The position numbers were made by a program, and so were the translations under genes. This document shows positions 7,370 through 16,294 of a stretch of 64,000 nucleotides of DNA, in pieces; the first letter of the stretch is position 1; each line of letters starts with the position of its first letter. Source of the DNA: JAAYCI01 sp964550985. GTDB lineage: Bacteria; Bacillota; Clostridia; Oscillospirales; Ruminococcaceae. The notes below the pieces were generated by a model that saw only the letters and a list, made by a program, of their open reading frames with translations, was not told the origin of the DNA and did no database searches. The DNA is taken from positions 1 through 64,000 of the forward strand of contig CAZKBM010000004.1 of NCBI GenBank assembly GCA_964550985.1. The letters run 5' to 3'.

Positions 7370-8701
7370 CTACATCCCCATACCGCCCATACCGCGCAGC
7401 ATACGCCCCATCTTTTTGGGGTTGCGGCTAAACTGCTTCACCATCTTACTCATCTGTTCGTACATTTTAAGCAGTCGGTTTACATCCTCCACCCGCGTGC
7501 CGCTGCCCGCGGCAATCCGCCTTTTGCGCTGCGGCTTCACAATCGAGGGTTTCTCCCGCTCGGCGGGGGTCATACTTTGGATGATGGCCTCCACCTTCAC
7601 AAACTCTTTTTCATCCACATCGGCCGAAGCGCCCTGTGCGCCGGGCAGCATCCCCATCAGCGCCGAAGCGCCGCCCATCTTTTTCAGTTGCTGCAACTGG
7701 CTCAAAAGGTCGTTCATGTCGAACTTATTTTCCATCAGCCGCTTGGCGGCCACCTCGGCGTCCTTTTCGTCGGCTGTCTGCTGGGCTTTTTCAATCAGGG
7801 TCAGCACATCGCCCATGCCCAAAATGCGCGAGGCCATTCTATCGGGGTAAAAGCTTTCCAAATCGTCCAGCTTTTCGCCCACGCCCGCAAACTTGATGGG
7901 TTTGCCCGTAACAGCCCGCACGCTCAGCGCCGCGCCGCCGCGGGTGTCGCCGTCCAGCTTGGTAAGCACCACACCGTCCACGCCAATTTTATTGTTAAAA
8001 CTCTCGGCCACATTCACGGCGTCCTGGCCCACCATGGCATCCACCACAAGCAGGGTCTCATCCACCTTTACGGCCTGTTTCACCCGTGTCAATTCGCCCA
8101 TCAGTTCTTCGTCCACATGCAAACGGCCCGCCGTGTCCAGTATCACAATGTCGTTGCCGTGGTCCTTCGCGTGGGCATAGGCTTTGGCGGCAATCTCTTC
8201 GGGTTTTGCCCCCGGCAGGGTAAACACCGGGGCCCCGGCGGCCTCCCCCACCACTTGCAACTGGTCAATAGCGGCCGGGCGGTATATATCGCAGGCCACC
8301 AGCAGGGGGCGGTGGCCCTGTTTTGTAAAAAACTTGGCCAGTTTTGCCGTATGGGTGGTTTTGCCGCTGCCCTGCAAACCGCACATCATAATAACGGTGG
8401 GCGGGGCAGCGTTTATATGCACAAATTCGCTTTCGCTGCCCATCAGCGCGGTCAGCTCTTCGTTTACAATTTTTACCACCTGCTGGGCGGGGGTCAGGCT
8501 GTCCATCACCTCCTGCCCCACGGCGCGCTCTGTCACATCGGCAATAAAATCTTTGGCAACCTTATAGTTTACGTCGGCCTCAAGCAGCGCCATACGCACT
8601 TCGCGCATGGCGGCTTTAATGTCGTTTTCATTCAGCTTGCCCTTGCCGCGCAGCTTTTTAAAAACCTGCGTCAGCCGCTCGCTTAAAGATTCAAACGCCA
8701 T
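7370..8701 (-). CDS. ffh: Signal recognition particle GTPase Ffh
   Basis: Ffh binds signal peptides and 4.5S/6S RNA and docks with FtsY for cotranslational membrane insertion. The 443-residue protein shows the N helix bundle (1-95), the G domain with CGLQGSGKTTHTAKLA (P loop), DTAGRLHVDEEL (G3) and TKLDGDTRGG (G4/G5 region), and the methionine-rich M domain ending in a run of Gly-Met. CAGGAGAGG precedes the ATG. It follows ylxM by 97 bases, as in Bacillus and Clostridium. Confidence 0.98.
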   Translation of the reverse strand: MAFESLSERLTQVFKKLRGKGKLNENDIKAAMREVRMALLEADVNYKVAKDFIADVTERAVGQEVMDSLTPAQQVVKIVNEELTALMGSESEFVHINAAPPTVIMMCGLQGSGKTTHTAKLAKFFTKQGHRPLLVACDIYRPAAIDQLQVVGEAAGAPVFTLPGAKPEEIAAKAYAHAKDHGNDIVILDTAGRLHVDEELMGELTRVKQAVKVDETLLVVDAMVGQDAVNVAESFNNKIGVDGVVLTKLDGDTRGGAALSVRAVTGKPIKFAGVGEKLDDLESFYPDRMASRILGMGDVLTLIEKAQQTADEKDAEVAAKRLMENKFDMNDLLSQLQQLKKMGGASALMGMLPGAQGASADVDEKEFVKVEAIIQSMTPAEREKPSIVKPQRKRRIAAGSGTRVEDVNRLLKMYEQMSKMVKQFSRNPKKMGRMLRGMGGMGM

Positions 8702-8798
8702 AACAGCCTACCTCTCCTGTGGCAACCTCTAAAAACCCGTTCGCGGCACGCCACCTACAAATTTCGCGCGGATACTGCGTTGCAAAAACCGGGTGCAA

Positions 8799-9164
8799 TC
8801 ACTCGGCCAGGGCCTCAATGGCTTTACGCATCTCGCCCGCCTTGCCCGCTATGGTATCGGCGGTTAAATACCCGCCCTTGCTCTGGTGCTCCAGGTCTTT
8901 GGCAAGTTCGTCCAGCTTGGCAAGCCCCGCCTGGATATCGCGGTAACGGCGGGCAAAGCCCACCTTTTCCTCTAAATCCAGCAAAATGGCCTCGCCCCGT
9001 TTAATCGAATCGCGCACGCCCTGGCGGCTGATGCCAAAATTTTCCGCAATCTCGGCCAGGGAAAAGTCGTCATTATAGTACTGTTCCATCACATCGCGCT
9101 GTTTATCGGTCAAAACATCGCCATAAAAATCAATCAAGTACGAAAGTTCCAGGTTCTTTGCCAA
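8799..9164 (-). CDS. ylxM: YlxM-family helix-turn-helix SRP accessory protein
   Basis: YlxM/p13 proteins bind the SRP and stimulate its cycle in Gram-positive bacteria. The 121-residue protein opens KNLELSYLIDFYGDVLTDKQ and has a sigma-70 region 4-like helix-turn-helix around SLAEIAENFGISRQGVRDSI (residues about 39-58). The TTG at 9164 is chosen because GGAGGAAGGGGG lies just upstream, and homologs begin at this point. It leads the ffh operon directly after a consensus promoter. Confidence 0.9.
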   Translation of the reverse strand: MAKNLELSYLIDFYGDVLTDKQRDVMEQYYNDDFSLAEIAENFGISRQGVRDSIKRGEAILLDLEEKVGFARRYRDIQAGLAKLDELAKDLEHQSKGGYLTADTIAGKAGEMRKAIEALAE

Positions 9165-9232
9165 ACGGCTTCCCCCTTCCTCCGGCCTGTTTGGGCGGCC
9201 CATGTAAAGCCTTTTGCTTTACACCGCTGCTA

Positions 9233-9262
9233 ATTATACCCTGGCCCCGCCCCCTTTGTCAA
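9233..9262 (-). promoter_or_regulatory. Consensus SigA promoter of the ylxM-ffh operon
   Basis: Minus-strand TTGACA and TATAAT separated by 18 bases, with a leader of about 60 bases before ylxM. It is divergent from the fumarase promoter about 75 bases away. Confidence 0.85.
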
Positions 9263-9336
9263 GGGGGCGAAAGCGGGGGGAAGTGTACCTCTTTTTTCTT
9301 GCGGTTTTTCAAAACAAAAGCGCCCGCACCGCCGCC

Positions 9337-9365
9337 TTGACTGCGGCGATTTTTCCCCCTATAAT
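9337..9365 (+). promoter_or_regulatory. Consensus SigA promoter of the fumarase genes
   Basis: TTGACT and TATAAT with a 17-base spacer. The leader of about 100 bases carries a GCAGGT/ACCTGC stem and a short AATGG/CCATT hairpin followed by seven T residues (9430-9449), which could act as a weak attenuator before the TTG start. Confidence 0.82.
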
Positions 9366-9470
9366 TTAGCTGATGCACTGCGCAGGTTTTCGCTGTGCTG
9401 CACCTGCAACTTTTGAACAAATGCTGCAGAATGGCAAGCCATTTTTTTGATGTAAGGGGGAGCCTGCTTT

Positions 9471-10313
9471 TTGAAAGAGATATCCGCCGAGGCCATCAGT
9501 GAGGCCGTGGCCCGCCTGTGTATTGAGGCCAGCGAAACACTTCCCCCCGACGTGGAGGAGCGCCTTACCGCCTGCGCCGCCCGGGAGCCCTGGCCCCAGG
9601 CCGCCGAAACCCTGTTGCAGCTGGGCCAAAACCTGCGCCTTGCAAAACGCGAGCACCGCCCCCTTTGCCAAGACACCGGCATGGCCTGCGTATTTTTGCA
9701 GCTTGGGCAGGAGGTACACATCACTGGCGGCAGCCTCTCCGAGGCCGTTGACGAAGGGGTGCGCCGAGGCTATACGAAAGGCTGCCTGCGCAAAAGCGTG
9801 GTACGCGACCCTCTTTTGCGCCAAAATACAAAGGATAATACCCCGGCCTTTCTCACCACCGAAATTGTCCCTGGCGACACGCTCTCCATCACCGTAGCGC
9901 CCAAGGGCATCGGCTCTGAAAACATGAGCCGCCTGGCCATGCTTCCCCCTTCGGCCGGGGAGGAGGGCGTAGTGGCTTTTGTGGTGGAAACTATGCAGAT
10001 AGCCGGCGGCAACCCCTGCCCGCCCGTGGTGGTGGGGGTGGGCCTGGGCGGCAATTTTGACAAGGCCCCCCTGCTGGCCAAAAAGGCGCTGCTGCGCCCG
10101 CTGAACAGCCCCCACCCAAACCCGGTTTACGCAAAGCTGGAGGCAGAGATTCTGCGCCGGGTAAACGCCCTGGGCATTGGCCCGCAGGGCTTTGGGGGGC
10201 AAACCACGGCCCTGGCCGTTTGTGTGGAAGCCGGCCCAACCCACATTGCGGGGCTGCCCGTGGCGGTAAACCTGAACTGCCATGCCGCCCGCCACGCGGC
10301 CGCCGTATTATAA
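9471..10313 (+). CDS. Class I fumarate hydratase, alpha subunit
   Basis: This is the iron-sulfur half of the two-subunit, oxygen-sensitive fumarase, which interconverts fumarate and malate. Three cysteines expected to bind a [4Fe-4S] cluster are visible: Cys66 in LCQDTGMA, Cys183 in GGNPCPP and Cys270 in VNLNCHAARH. Its 280 residues match the family. The TTG start at 9471 has AAGGGGG nine bases upstream. The beta subunit follows after 29 bases. The same fold serves L(+)-tartrate dehydratase, so a related hydratase substrate cannot be excluded. Confidence 0.93.
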   Translation: MKEISAEAISEAVARLCIEASETLPPDVEERLTACAAREPWPQAAETLLQLGQNLRLAKREHRPLCQDTGMACVFLQLGQEVHITGGSLSEAVDEGVRRGYTKGCLRKSVVRDPLLRQNTKDNTPAFLTTEIVPGDTLSITVAPKGIGSENMSRLAMLPPSAGEEGVVAFVVETMQIAGGNPCPPVVVGVGLGGNFDKAPLLAKKALLRPLNSPHPNPVYAKLEAEILRRVNALGIGPQGFGGQTTALAVCVEAGPTHIAGLPVAVNLNCHAARHAAAVL

Positions 10314-10342
10314 TAGTTTGTAAAGGAGGCAGGGAGACGGCT

Positions 10343-10954
10343 ATGGATATACGAATTGAGACCCCTTTTTTGGCGGCCGCGGCCTACGCCCTGAACGCGG
10401 GCGACCGAGTGCTGATTAGCGGCACCCTGTACACCGCGCGCGACGCCGCCCACGCAAGGCTGGTAAAACTGCTGGAAGAGGGCCGCCCCTTACCCCTGCC
10501 TTTAAAAGACGCCATTTTGTACTATGTGGGCCCCACCCCGGCCAAACCCGGCCAGGTCATCGGCTCGGCCGGGCCCACCACCAGCTACCGAATGGACCGT
10601 TACGCCCCCAAACTTTTGGCCAAGGGCTTGCGCGGCATGATAGGCAAGGGCCAGCGAAGCGCGGCGGTTGTAGATGCCATGCGCGAAAACCAGGCCGTGT
10701 ACTTTGGCGCGCTGGGCGGGGCGGGGGCCCTGCTGGCCCAGTGCATAACGGCCTGCCGGGTGGTCTGCTATGAGGACCTTGGCCCCGAGGCCATCCATGA
10801 ACTGACTGTGGTGAATTTTCCCGCCACCGTGGCCATCGATTGCCGGGGAAATAGCCTATATGTGCAGGGCCCAAAAAGCTACCTGGCCAGCTTAAAAAAG
10901 CAGGGGGACGGCGCAAAGGCGCCCCCCACCCCTGCGGAACCCACCGGTGAATAG
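10343..10954 (+). CDS. Class I fumarate hydratase, beta subunit
   Basis: Beta subunit of the fumarase/tartrate dehydratase pair. The 203-residue protein has the swivelling-domain signatures GDRVLISGTLYTARDAAH, YVGPTPAKPGQVIGSAGPTT and RMDRYAPKLLAKGLRGMIGKG, which supply substrate-binding residues at the subunit interface. The ATG at 10343 follows AAAGGAGGCAGGGAG. It is cotranscribed with the alpha subunit and closed by a terminator 30 bases on. The last 20 residues are a Pro/Ala-rich tail not needed by the fold. Confidence 0.93.
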   Translation: MDIRIETPFLAAAAYALNAGDRVLISGTLYTARDAAHARLVKLLEEGRPLPLPLKDAILYYVGPTPAKPGQVIGSAGPTTSYRMDRYAPKLLAKGLRGMIGKGQRSAAVVDAMRENQAVYFGALGGAGALLAQCITACRVVCYEDLGPEAIHELTVVNFPATVAIDCRGNSLYVQGPKSYLASLKKQGDGAKAPPTPAEPTGE

Positions 10955-10983
10955 GCCTGCCGCATCGCCCTTTCACACCAGCA

Positions 10984-11019
10984 GCATCCTGCCGCGCTAA
11001 TATTGCGGCAGGATGCTTT
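10984..11019 (+). terminator. Terminator of the fumarase operon
   Basis: A perfect 12-bp stem, GCATCCTGCCGC and its complement, with a nine-base loop, followed by TTTATATT. Confidence 0.85.
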
Positions 11020-11025
11020 ATATTC

Positions 11026-11055
11026 TTGCCCATTTGTGCCACTTTGTGCTATGAT
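11026..11055 (+). promoter_or_regulatory. Probable promoter of the chemoreceptor gene
   Basis: TTGCCC and TATGAT are 18 bases apart and would start RNA near 11062, about 60 bases before the ATG. It does not match a SigD flagellar promoter. Confidence 0.55.
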
Positions 11056-11120
11056 AGAGGTGCTTTCCAGCGGATTTGTGGCAGAACAATATCAAATTAC
11101 ATAAAAAGGGGCTTATCAAC

Positions 11121-13424
11121 ATGGAAAATTTGCCGGTAGGAAAAAAATTACTGGTGGGCTTTGGCATTGTAGTTGCCATGATTTTGGTCATTTTAGGCGT
11201 TATCGTGTTCACTTCGGTTGACCGTAACAACCAGCTACAGGACATCAAAATCATCAGTGATATTCAAACCCAGGGCAGCTTTTTGCTTACCGAAATCAAC
11301 GAAGCGCGCGTGGACCTGCGAACGGTTTTCACCTCCTCTGACTATCAAAATGACGAATACAATACAGCCCTTACCAATCTGCAAACTGCTGAGAAAAGGC
11401 TGGACACCCTGGAGGCCCTGACCGCCCAGATGGACCCCAAAGAGGCCGAGGTGTACGATTCGGCCAACAAGCTGTTACGCCAGCAGTTTGCCCTGTTGTA
11501 TCCAACGCTGGAGAATATCCACAACAATGACCTCAGCATCAATGACAATGTGGCCCAGATGAGTGCCGCCGCCGAGGATATGGCCACCACTGCCACAAAA
11601 CTGGTGGATACCCTCACCACTTCGGGCACAGGCAGTGCGGTACTGCCCAAGGCAACCACCCTCGGCAGCACCACCGCAGATGCAGACACCCCCCCTAAAG
11701 AGACCGGCACAGAGGCCGTAGACGGCGTGAAAGAAGACGCCGCAGCAACAGATGCCACCGTTTCAGCCGCCCCTGCTGCCCCCTTGGCCACAGGCAATAA
11801 CGGTGGCACCAGCACCCTGGTGGTGGCGCAAAAAATCATCTCCGAGGTACAGCAGCTGCGCATCATCAGCGCCAAACTCACCCTCAGCCAAGATATCACC
11901 GTTTTGCCCCAAATCAACGAGATGCTTGACGCGATTGAAAGCGATGTAAAAGCCCTGGAAACCAAACTGACCAGCGCCGCCGATAAAGCCGCCTTAAGTG
12001 AAGTGAGCGCCAGCTTGGCCGCCTACCGGCAGGAGACACAGGGCGTGGTAGACGACATCAACAACAACACCCAGCTTGTAACACAGGCACGTGAAGAACT
12101 GGAAGTGTTAACCAGCACCACCAAGGGTGCCGTTGAGGTTATCTCTGAAACGGTGAACACCGCCCTCCTAAGCATCATCCAAAGCTCTATTGTAACCATG
12201 ATTATCATGATAGCCGTTGCGGTTCTGGCCATTGTGGTCGCCATCATCGTCGGCAGCCTCATCACCCGCGCCATCACCCGCCCCTTGGGTAAAATGGTAA
12301 GCGTGCTGCAGCAGGCGGGCAGCACGGGCAACCTGGCTTTTAGTGAAGAAGTGCGCAAGGATGTGCTGAAAGAGGCCGAGGCCAAAGACGAACTGGGCAC
12401 TTCCCTTGGGGCATTTGCCAAATTTGTGGACCGCGTGAGCTATATTTCTAAAAACTTAGAGGCCGTGGCCGCCGGAGATTTGACCGCCGATATCGAGGTG
12501 TTGAGCGACGAGGACACCATGGGCGGCGCCCTGCGCGACATGACCCACAACCTGAACAGTATGTTCAGCGACATCCACGCCGTGGCCGAGCAGGTGGCCA
12601 GTTCCTCGGGCGAGATTGCCAACGGCAGCCAATTTTTGGCACAGGGCGCCACCGAACAAGCCTCCACCATTGAGGAGATTAGCGCCAACATCGCCTCCAT
12701 CAACGAGCAGGCCAACCAAAGCGCCCAAACCTCGCAGGAGGTGGCCACCGACAGCGTCAACATCCGTCAAATTGCCCAGCAGGGCAACGACCAAATGCAG
12801 CGGATGATGGAGGCCGTACAGGAGATTAACACGGCCAGTCAGTCCATCGAACAGGTCATCAAGGTCATCGATGACATCGCCTTCCAAACCAACATCCTGG
12901 CGCTGAACGCCGCCGTAGAAGCTGCCCGTGCGGGCGAACAGGGCAAAGGCTTTGCCGTGGTGGCCGATGAGGTGCGCAATCTGGCGGGCAAAAGTTCCGA
13001 CGCCGCCAAAGAGACGGCCACCCTCATCTCGGCCAGTGTGCAAAAGGCCGAACTTGGCCTCTCCATCACCGAGGAAACCGCAAAATCCCTCGCCCAAATT
13101 GTAGAAGGTATCCAGCGCACCAGCGATTCTTTGCAAACGGTCTCCGAACAATCGCAGGGGGCCTGCGCCTCCACCAGCCAGGTGAACGAGGCCGTGGACC
13201 AAGTGGCGCGGGTCATTCAGGAAAACAGCGCCACCAGCCAGCAATCGGCTGCGTCCAGCCAGGAACTCAGCAGCCAGGCCCAAATGCTGAAACAGCTCAT
13301 CACCCGCTTTAAGCTGCGCGGCGATAACGGCGGCACTCCCGCCCAGCACCTGTTGCCCCCAGCCTCCGCCCCGGCTGAAAACATGGCCGAAAGCCACACC
13401 CACAGCGGCGACATGATTTTTTAA
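11121..13424 (+). CDS. Methyl-accepting chemotaxis protein
   Basis: A 767-residue transmembrane chemoreceptor. One helix at residues about 9-32 and a second at 350-383 flank an extracellular helical sensor with coiled-coil character and an Ala/Thr/Pro-rich insert near 190-240. A HAMP domain (about 384-440) and a kinase-control coiled coil follow. The signalling tip reads FQTNILALNAAVEAARAGEQ near residues 588-607, then GKGFAVVADEVRNLAGKS. There is no CheR-tether pentapeptide at the C terminus, which ends in a His/Ser tail. The ATG at 11121 has AAGGGG upstream. No other chemotaxis gene is nearby. The ligand is unknown. Confidence 0.95.
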   Translation: MENLPVGKKLLVGFGIVVAMILVILGVIVFTSVDRNNQLQDIKIISDIQTQGSFLLTEINEARVDLRTVFTSSDYQNDEYNTALTNLQTAEKRLDTLEALTAQMDPKEAEVYDSANKLLRQQFALLYPTLENIHNNDLSINDNVAQMSAAAEDMATTATKLVDTLTTSGTGSAVLPKATTLGSTTADADTPPKETGTEAVDGVKEDAAATDATVSAAPAAPLATGNNGGTSTLVVAQKIISEVQQLRIISAKLTLSQDITVLPQINEMLDAIESDVKALETKLTSAADKAALSEVSASLAAYRQETQGVVDDINNNTQLVTQAREELEVLTSTTKGAVEVISETVNTALLSIIQSSIVTMIIMIAVAVLAIVVAIIVGSLITRAITRPLGKMVSVLQQAGSTGNLAFSEEVRKDVLKEAEAKDELGTSLGAFAKFVDRVSYISKNLEAVAAGDLTADIEVLSDEDTMGGALRDMTHNLNSMFSDIHAVAEQVASSSGEIANGSQFLAQGATEQASTIEEISANIASINEQANQSAQTSQEVATDSVNIRQIAQQGNDQMQRMMEAVQEINTASQSIEQVIKVIDDIAFQTNILALNAAVEAARAGEQGKGFAVVADEVRNLAGKSSDAAKETATLISASVQKAELGLSITEETAKSLAQIVEGIQRTSDSLQTVSEQSQGACASTSQVNEAVDQVARVIQENSATSQQSAASSQELSSQAQMLKQLITRFKLRGDNGGTPAQHLLPPASAPAENMAESHTHSGDMIF

Positions 13425-13456
13425 ATTCCTTTGCCGCCCCAAAAAGTTACGCCCGC

Positions 13457-13491
13457 AAAAAGGCCTTCCGGCAAACGCCGGAAGGCCTTTT
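13457..13491. terminator. Bidirectional terminator between chemoreceptor and Na/Pi cotransporter
   Basis: AGGCCTTCCGGC and its 12-base complement enclose AAAC, with five A before and TTTT after, so it can stop transcripts from both convergent genes. Confidence 0.9.
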
Positions 13492-13544
13492 ACGATAAAC
13501 TCTGTGATAACTGGCTAGGGTGTGTTCGATAATTTAGCCAACTA

Positions 13545-13570
13545 TTACAGTTTTTCAAAAGATTGCGCAG
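13545..13570 (+). repeat. Remnant of the TTACAG-ended dispersed repeat
   Basis: TTACAGTTTTTCAAAAGATT then GCGCAG matches the left end of the copies at 43478 and 31752. It stops close to the cotransporter stop codon, so only about 26 bases are convincing. Confidence 0.55.
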
Positions 13571-13591
13571 GCGGCCTTTCCAAACGCTGCA

Positions 13592-15412
13592 TCAGCGCTC
13601 TTCTTCCGCCGTAAACGCAAGCTGCACAGCGCCTCCGGTCTCCTCTTCCTCCATCTGCCCCAGGTATTTTACACGGTATTGGCGGGCCAGTTCATTGTAG
13701 CGGGGTTCATCGCCCCTGTGCAGGCTGCGGCGCAGTTCGTGCGCGTCCATCACCTCGGCCTCCTGGCTTAAAAGGCGGGCCCCAATGTTGGAACAATGGT
13801 CCGAAATACGCTCAAAGTCTGTAAGTACCTCCAAAAATACAATGCCCGCTTCAATGCTGCACTGCCCGGCTTTCAGGCGCTTAATATGCCGTTCGCGCAA
13901 AAGCTCGCATATGGCGTCCACCGTCTCTTCCAGGGGCTCCACCCTGGCGGCCACGTCGGTATCGTCGTGGGTAAAGGCCTGGGTTGCCAGGTCAAAACTC
14001 TCGCCCACCGCCGCGTTCAGCACCAAAAGTTCCCGCTGGGCCTGCTCCGAAAAGCGTATCTCTTTATCAAACATCTCGCCGCCGCGCTCTACAATATTGA
14101 TGGCATAGTCCCCAATGCGCTCATACTCGGTAACAAAGGTCAGCAGCTTCGTCACCTCTCGGCTCTCGTATTCGCTCAGGTCCAGTTCGTTCATGTTCAC
14201 CAGATAGTTTGTAATGCTCACGTCCAGCCGGTCTATCACACTCTCCCTCTGCTGCTGCAAATCGGCCCCTTCGGCGCTAAATTTTACCAGCAGGGAAGCT
14301 GCGTCCCCTTGTATCAACTGCCCCACATCGGCCATCTGCTCCACCGCCTTGCGGGCCTGCGCAATGGCCACCGAGGGGCTTTGGTACAGGCGGGTGTCCA
14401 AAATGGTCTCCTCCAGTTCGGGGTGGCTGTCGCCCGGGCGTTCGCGCACCGTCCACTCGGCCAATCTTACCAGCCATTTGGTAAAGGGCAAAAACACCAG
14501 CGTGGCCGCCACATTAAACAGGGTGTGGAAATTTGCCACGTCCCCTTTGCCAATGGGGTCATCCCAGGCGGAAAAACCAACCAAGGCCTTTACACCGTAA
14601 ATAATGCCCACAAACAGCAGCGAGCCCACAATATTAAAATACAAATGGCAGTAGGCCACCCGTTTGGCCGCCTTGCTGGCCCCCACCGAGGCAATAAGCC
14701 CTGTGGCGCAGGTGCCTATGTTCTGCCCCAAGATAATGGGTATGGCGCTGCCCCAGGTAACGGCCCCCGTTACGGTTAGGGCCTGTAATATGCCCACCGA
14801 CGCCGAGGACGACTGGATGAGCGCCGTAACCAAAGCGCCCGCCAAAATGCCCAAAAACGGGTTTTGTAGTTCACTAAACCAGCTTACAAACAGGGGGCTG
14901 TCGCGCAGGGGCATCACTGCCCCTTCCATGGCAAACATACCGCTGAATAAAATACCAAAGCCCAGCAAAATTTGGCCAATGTTCTTCTTTTTGGCGCTTT
15001 TCATAAACACATAAAACAACATGCCCGCAAAGGCAAGGGCCGGCGCCAGGGTGCTGGGCTTTAGCAGCCTTAAAAAGAAGTTATCCCCCGTAATATCGGT
15101 AAGGCGCAGCAGTTGCGCCGTAACTGTGGTGCCTATATTGGCGCCCATCACCACGCCCACGGCCTGCTGTAACTGCATAATACCGCTATTTACCAGGCCA
15201 ATAATAATCACCGTGGTGCCCGAGGAAGATTGGATAAGGGCCGTGATGAGCGCCCCGAACAGCACCCCTTTTGTGGTGGATGAAGTGAGTTTTTGCAAAA
15301 TACTCTCGGTGCGGCCCCCCGCCAGTTTTTCAAGGCCACTGCCCATAATAGTCATGCCATACAAAAACAGGGCCAAGCCCCCTGCCAGCGCCACAACATC
15401 AAAAAACGTCAT
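13592..15412 (-). CDS. Na/Pi cotransporter family protein with PhoU domain
   Basis: NptA/YjbB-type protein of 606 residues that couples sodium and phosphate movement across the membrane. The N-terminal half has two inverted repeats of hydrophobic helices, each with the QSSS signature (ALIQSSSGTTVIIIGLV near 65-80 and ALIQSSSASVGILQALT near 200-215). The C-terminal 220 residues are a PhoU-like helical domain (YERIGDYAINIVERGGEM and DFERISDHCSNIGARL). Tandem Met codons occur at the start; I chose the second (15412), five bases from GGAGG. A 217-base leader precedes it. Direction of phosphate flux is not decided by sequence. Confidence 0.93.
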   Translation of the reverse strand: MTFFDVVALAGGLALFLYGMTIMGSGLEKLAGGRTESILQKLTSSTTKGVLFGALITALIQSSSGTTVIIIGLVNSGIMQLQQAVGVVMGANIGTTVTAQLLRLTDITGDNFFLRLLKPSTLAPALAFAGMLFYVFMKSAKKKNIGQILLGFGILFSGMFAMEGAVMPLRDSPLFVSWFSELQNPFLGILAGALVTALIQSSSASVGILQALTVTGAVTWGSAIPIILGQNIGTCATGLIASVGASKAAKRVAYCHLYFNIVGSLLFVGIIYGVKALVGFSAWDDPIGKGDVANFHTLFNVAATLVFLPFTKWLVRLAEWTVRERPGDSHPELEETILDTRLYQSPSVAIAQARKAVEQMADVGQLIQGDAASLLVKFSAEGADLQQQRESVIDRLDVSITNYLVNMNELDLSEYESREVTKLLTFVTEYERIGDYAINIVERGGEMFDKEIRFSEQAQRELLVLNAAVGESFDLATQAFTHDDTDVAARVEPLEETVDAICELLRERHIKRLKAGQCSIEAGIVFLEVLTDFERISDHCSNIGARLLSQEAEVMDAHELRRSLHRGDEPRYNELARQYRVKYLGQMEEEETGGAVQLAFTAEEER

Positions 15413-15635
15413 CATTTCCTCCAAAACCACTGCCCGTAGTATACAAACCCCAGTACCCCGCCGCGCGCCGCCCTTGGGCGGGCAGGGCAATTGCCCCAAG
15501 CCTGCCCACAGCCTTGCCTAAGCCTTTGCACAAATAAATGCCAATCTCCATATAGAATAAAACACTATTTTTCATTTTATCGCTATTTTATTCATTTTTC
15601 TTGCACACAGGCCTTTACAAAACCACAATAAAAAT

Positions 15636-15664
15636 ATTATAACGGCTTTCCCCCTCAATTTCAA
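15636..15664 (-). promoter_or_regulatory. SigA-type promoter of the Na/Pi cotransporter
   Basis: Minus-strand TTGAAA and TATAAT with a 17-base spacer. The leader to 15412 is about 217 bases long. It contains the palindrome GGGCAATTGCCC and GC-rich hairpins near 15470-15500, but no riboswitch class I recognise. Confidence 0.75.
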
Positions 15665-15728
15665 TTCTTACCGGGCAATAAGCCTTAATTGCCAATAGAG
15701 GGAACAAGCCCCCTGCAAAATAGCCAGC

Positions 15729-15770
15729 CCATGGCAGGCACGCCTTTTACCAAGTATTTGCCTGCCATGG
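15729..15770. repeat. 12-bp inverted repeat overlapping a promoter -35 box
   Basis: CCATGGCAGGCA (15729-15740) and TGCCTGCCATGG (15759-15770) are perfect complements 18 bases apart. The right arm covers most of the -35 hexamer at 15758-15763. This is operator-like; the two arms could hold two regulator dimers or form a loop. Confidence 0.7.
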
Positions 15771-15786
15771 CCGAACCTGTTATAAT
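15758..15786 (+). promoter_or_regulatory. SigA-type promoter of the PNPOx-azlCD genes
   Basis: TTGCCT and a perfect TATAAT with a 17-base spacer. The transcript would begin near 15793, giving a 40-base leader. Confidence 0.82.
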
Positions 15787-15833
15787 GCATAAGGACAGAA
15801 TGAAGCAGCCCCGAGGACAGAGAGGAAACAACG

Positions 15834-16253
15834 ATGCAAGCAGACTTACAGCTATTTTGGCAAGAACTTACGCGCACCGACAGCCTGGTGCTTGCCACCA
15901 GCAAAGATGATGTGGTGACCATACGCCCCGTAAGCGGGCTTAGGCAGGGCAACGAAATTGTATTTTGCACAAACCACACCAGCCGCAAGGCCGCCCAAAT
16001 TTTGGCAAACCCCAATGTGGGGGTGTGCCTTGGCACCTTTTACCTGCAGGGCCGCGCCCGGATACTGGGCGGTTTGCAAAGCCCTGAAACTGCCGCCCTG
16101 CGCAGTGCTTACGCCGCACGCTACCCCGGCGCTTTTGAAAACGGCTCTGAATTTACAGCCGATTCCATTTTTATCGCCATCACCATTACCAAGCTAAACC
16201 AATGGCTGGTGGCTGGCGAAGGGCCCGACCAACTGGCCGAAAGCCTGCTATAA
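15834..16253 (+). CDS. Pyridoxamine 5'-phosphate oxidase-like flavoprotein
   Basis: A 139-residue protein of the split-barrel FMN-binding superfamily. The pattern LVLATSKDDVVTIRPVSG then IVFCTNHTSRKAAQILANP is typical of small PNPOx-like general stress or flavin/heme-binding proteins. It lacks the C-terminal part of true PdxH, so PLP synthesis is unlikely. The ATG has AGAGG eight bases upstream. It leads a short operon with azlCD, 41 bases on, under a promoter with an operator-like repeat. Confidence 0.82.
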   Translation: MQADLQLFWQELTRTDSLVLATSKDDVVTIRPVSGLRQGNEIVFCTNHTSRKAAQILANPNVGVCLGTFYLQGRARILGGLQSPETAALRSAYAARYPGAFENGSEFTADSIFIAITITKLNQWLVAGEGPDQLAESLL

Positions 16254-16294
16254 GCCCCCCCTCCCCCGCAAATAACAACAAGGAGTAACCCCCT

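Noticed and set aside
9366..10295. A 309-residue minus-strand frame opposite the fumarase alpha gene
   Set aside because: No start signal and no family resemblance; the plus-strand enzyme has all three cluster cysteines.
12456..13442. A 328-residue minus-strand frame inside the chemoreceptor gene
   Set aside because: Antisense of the coiled-coil signalling domain; Gly/His-rich product with no recognisable fold.
15413..15629. A riboswitch in the long leader of the Na/Pi cotransporter
   Set aside because: Hairpins are visible but none fits a class I know; GC-rich palindromes alone are not enough.
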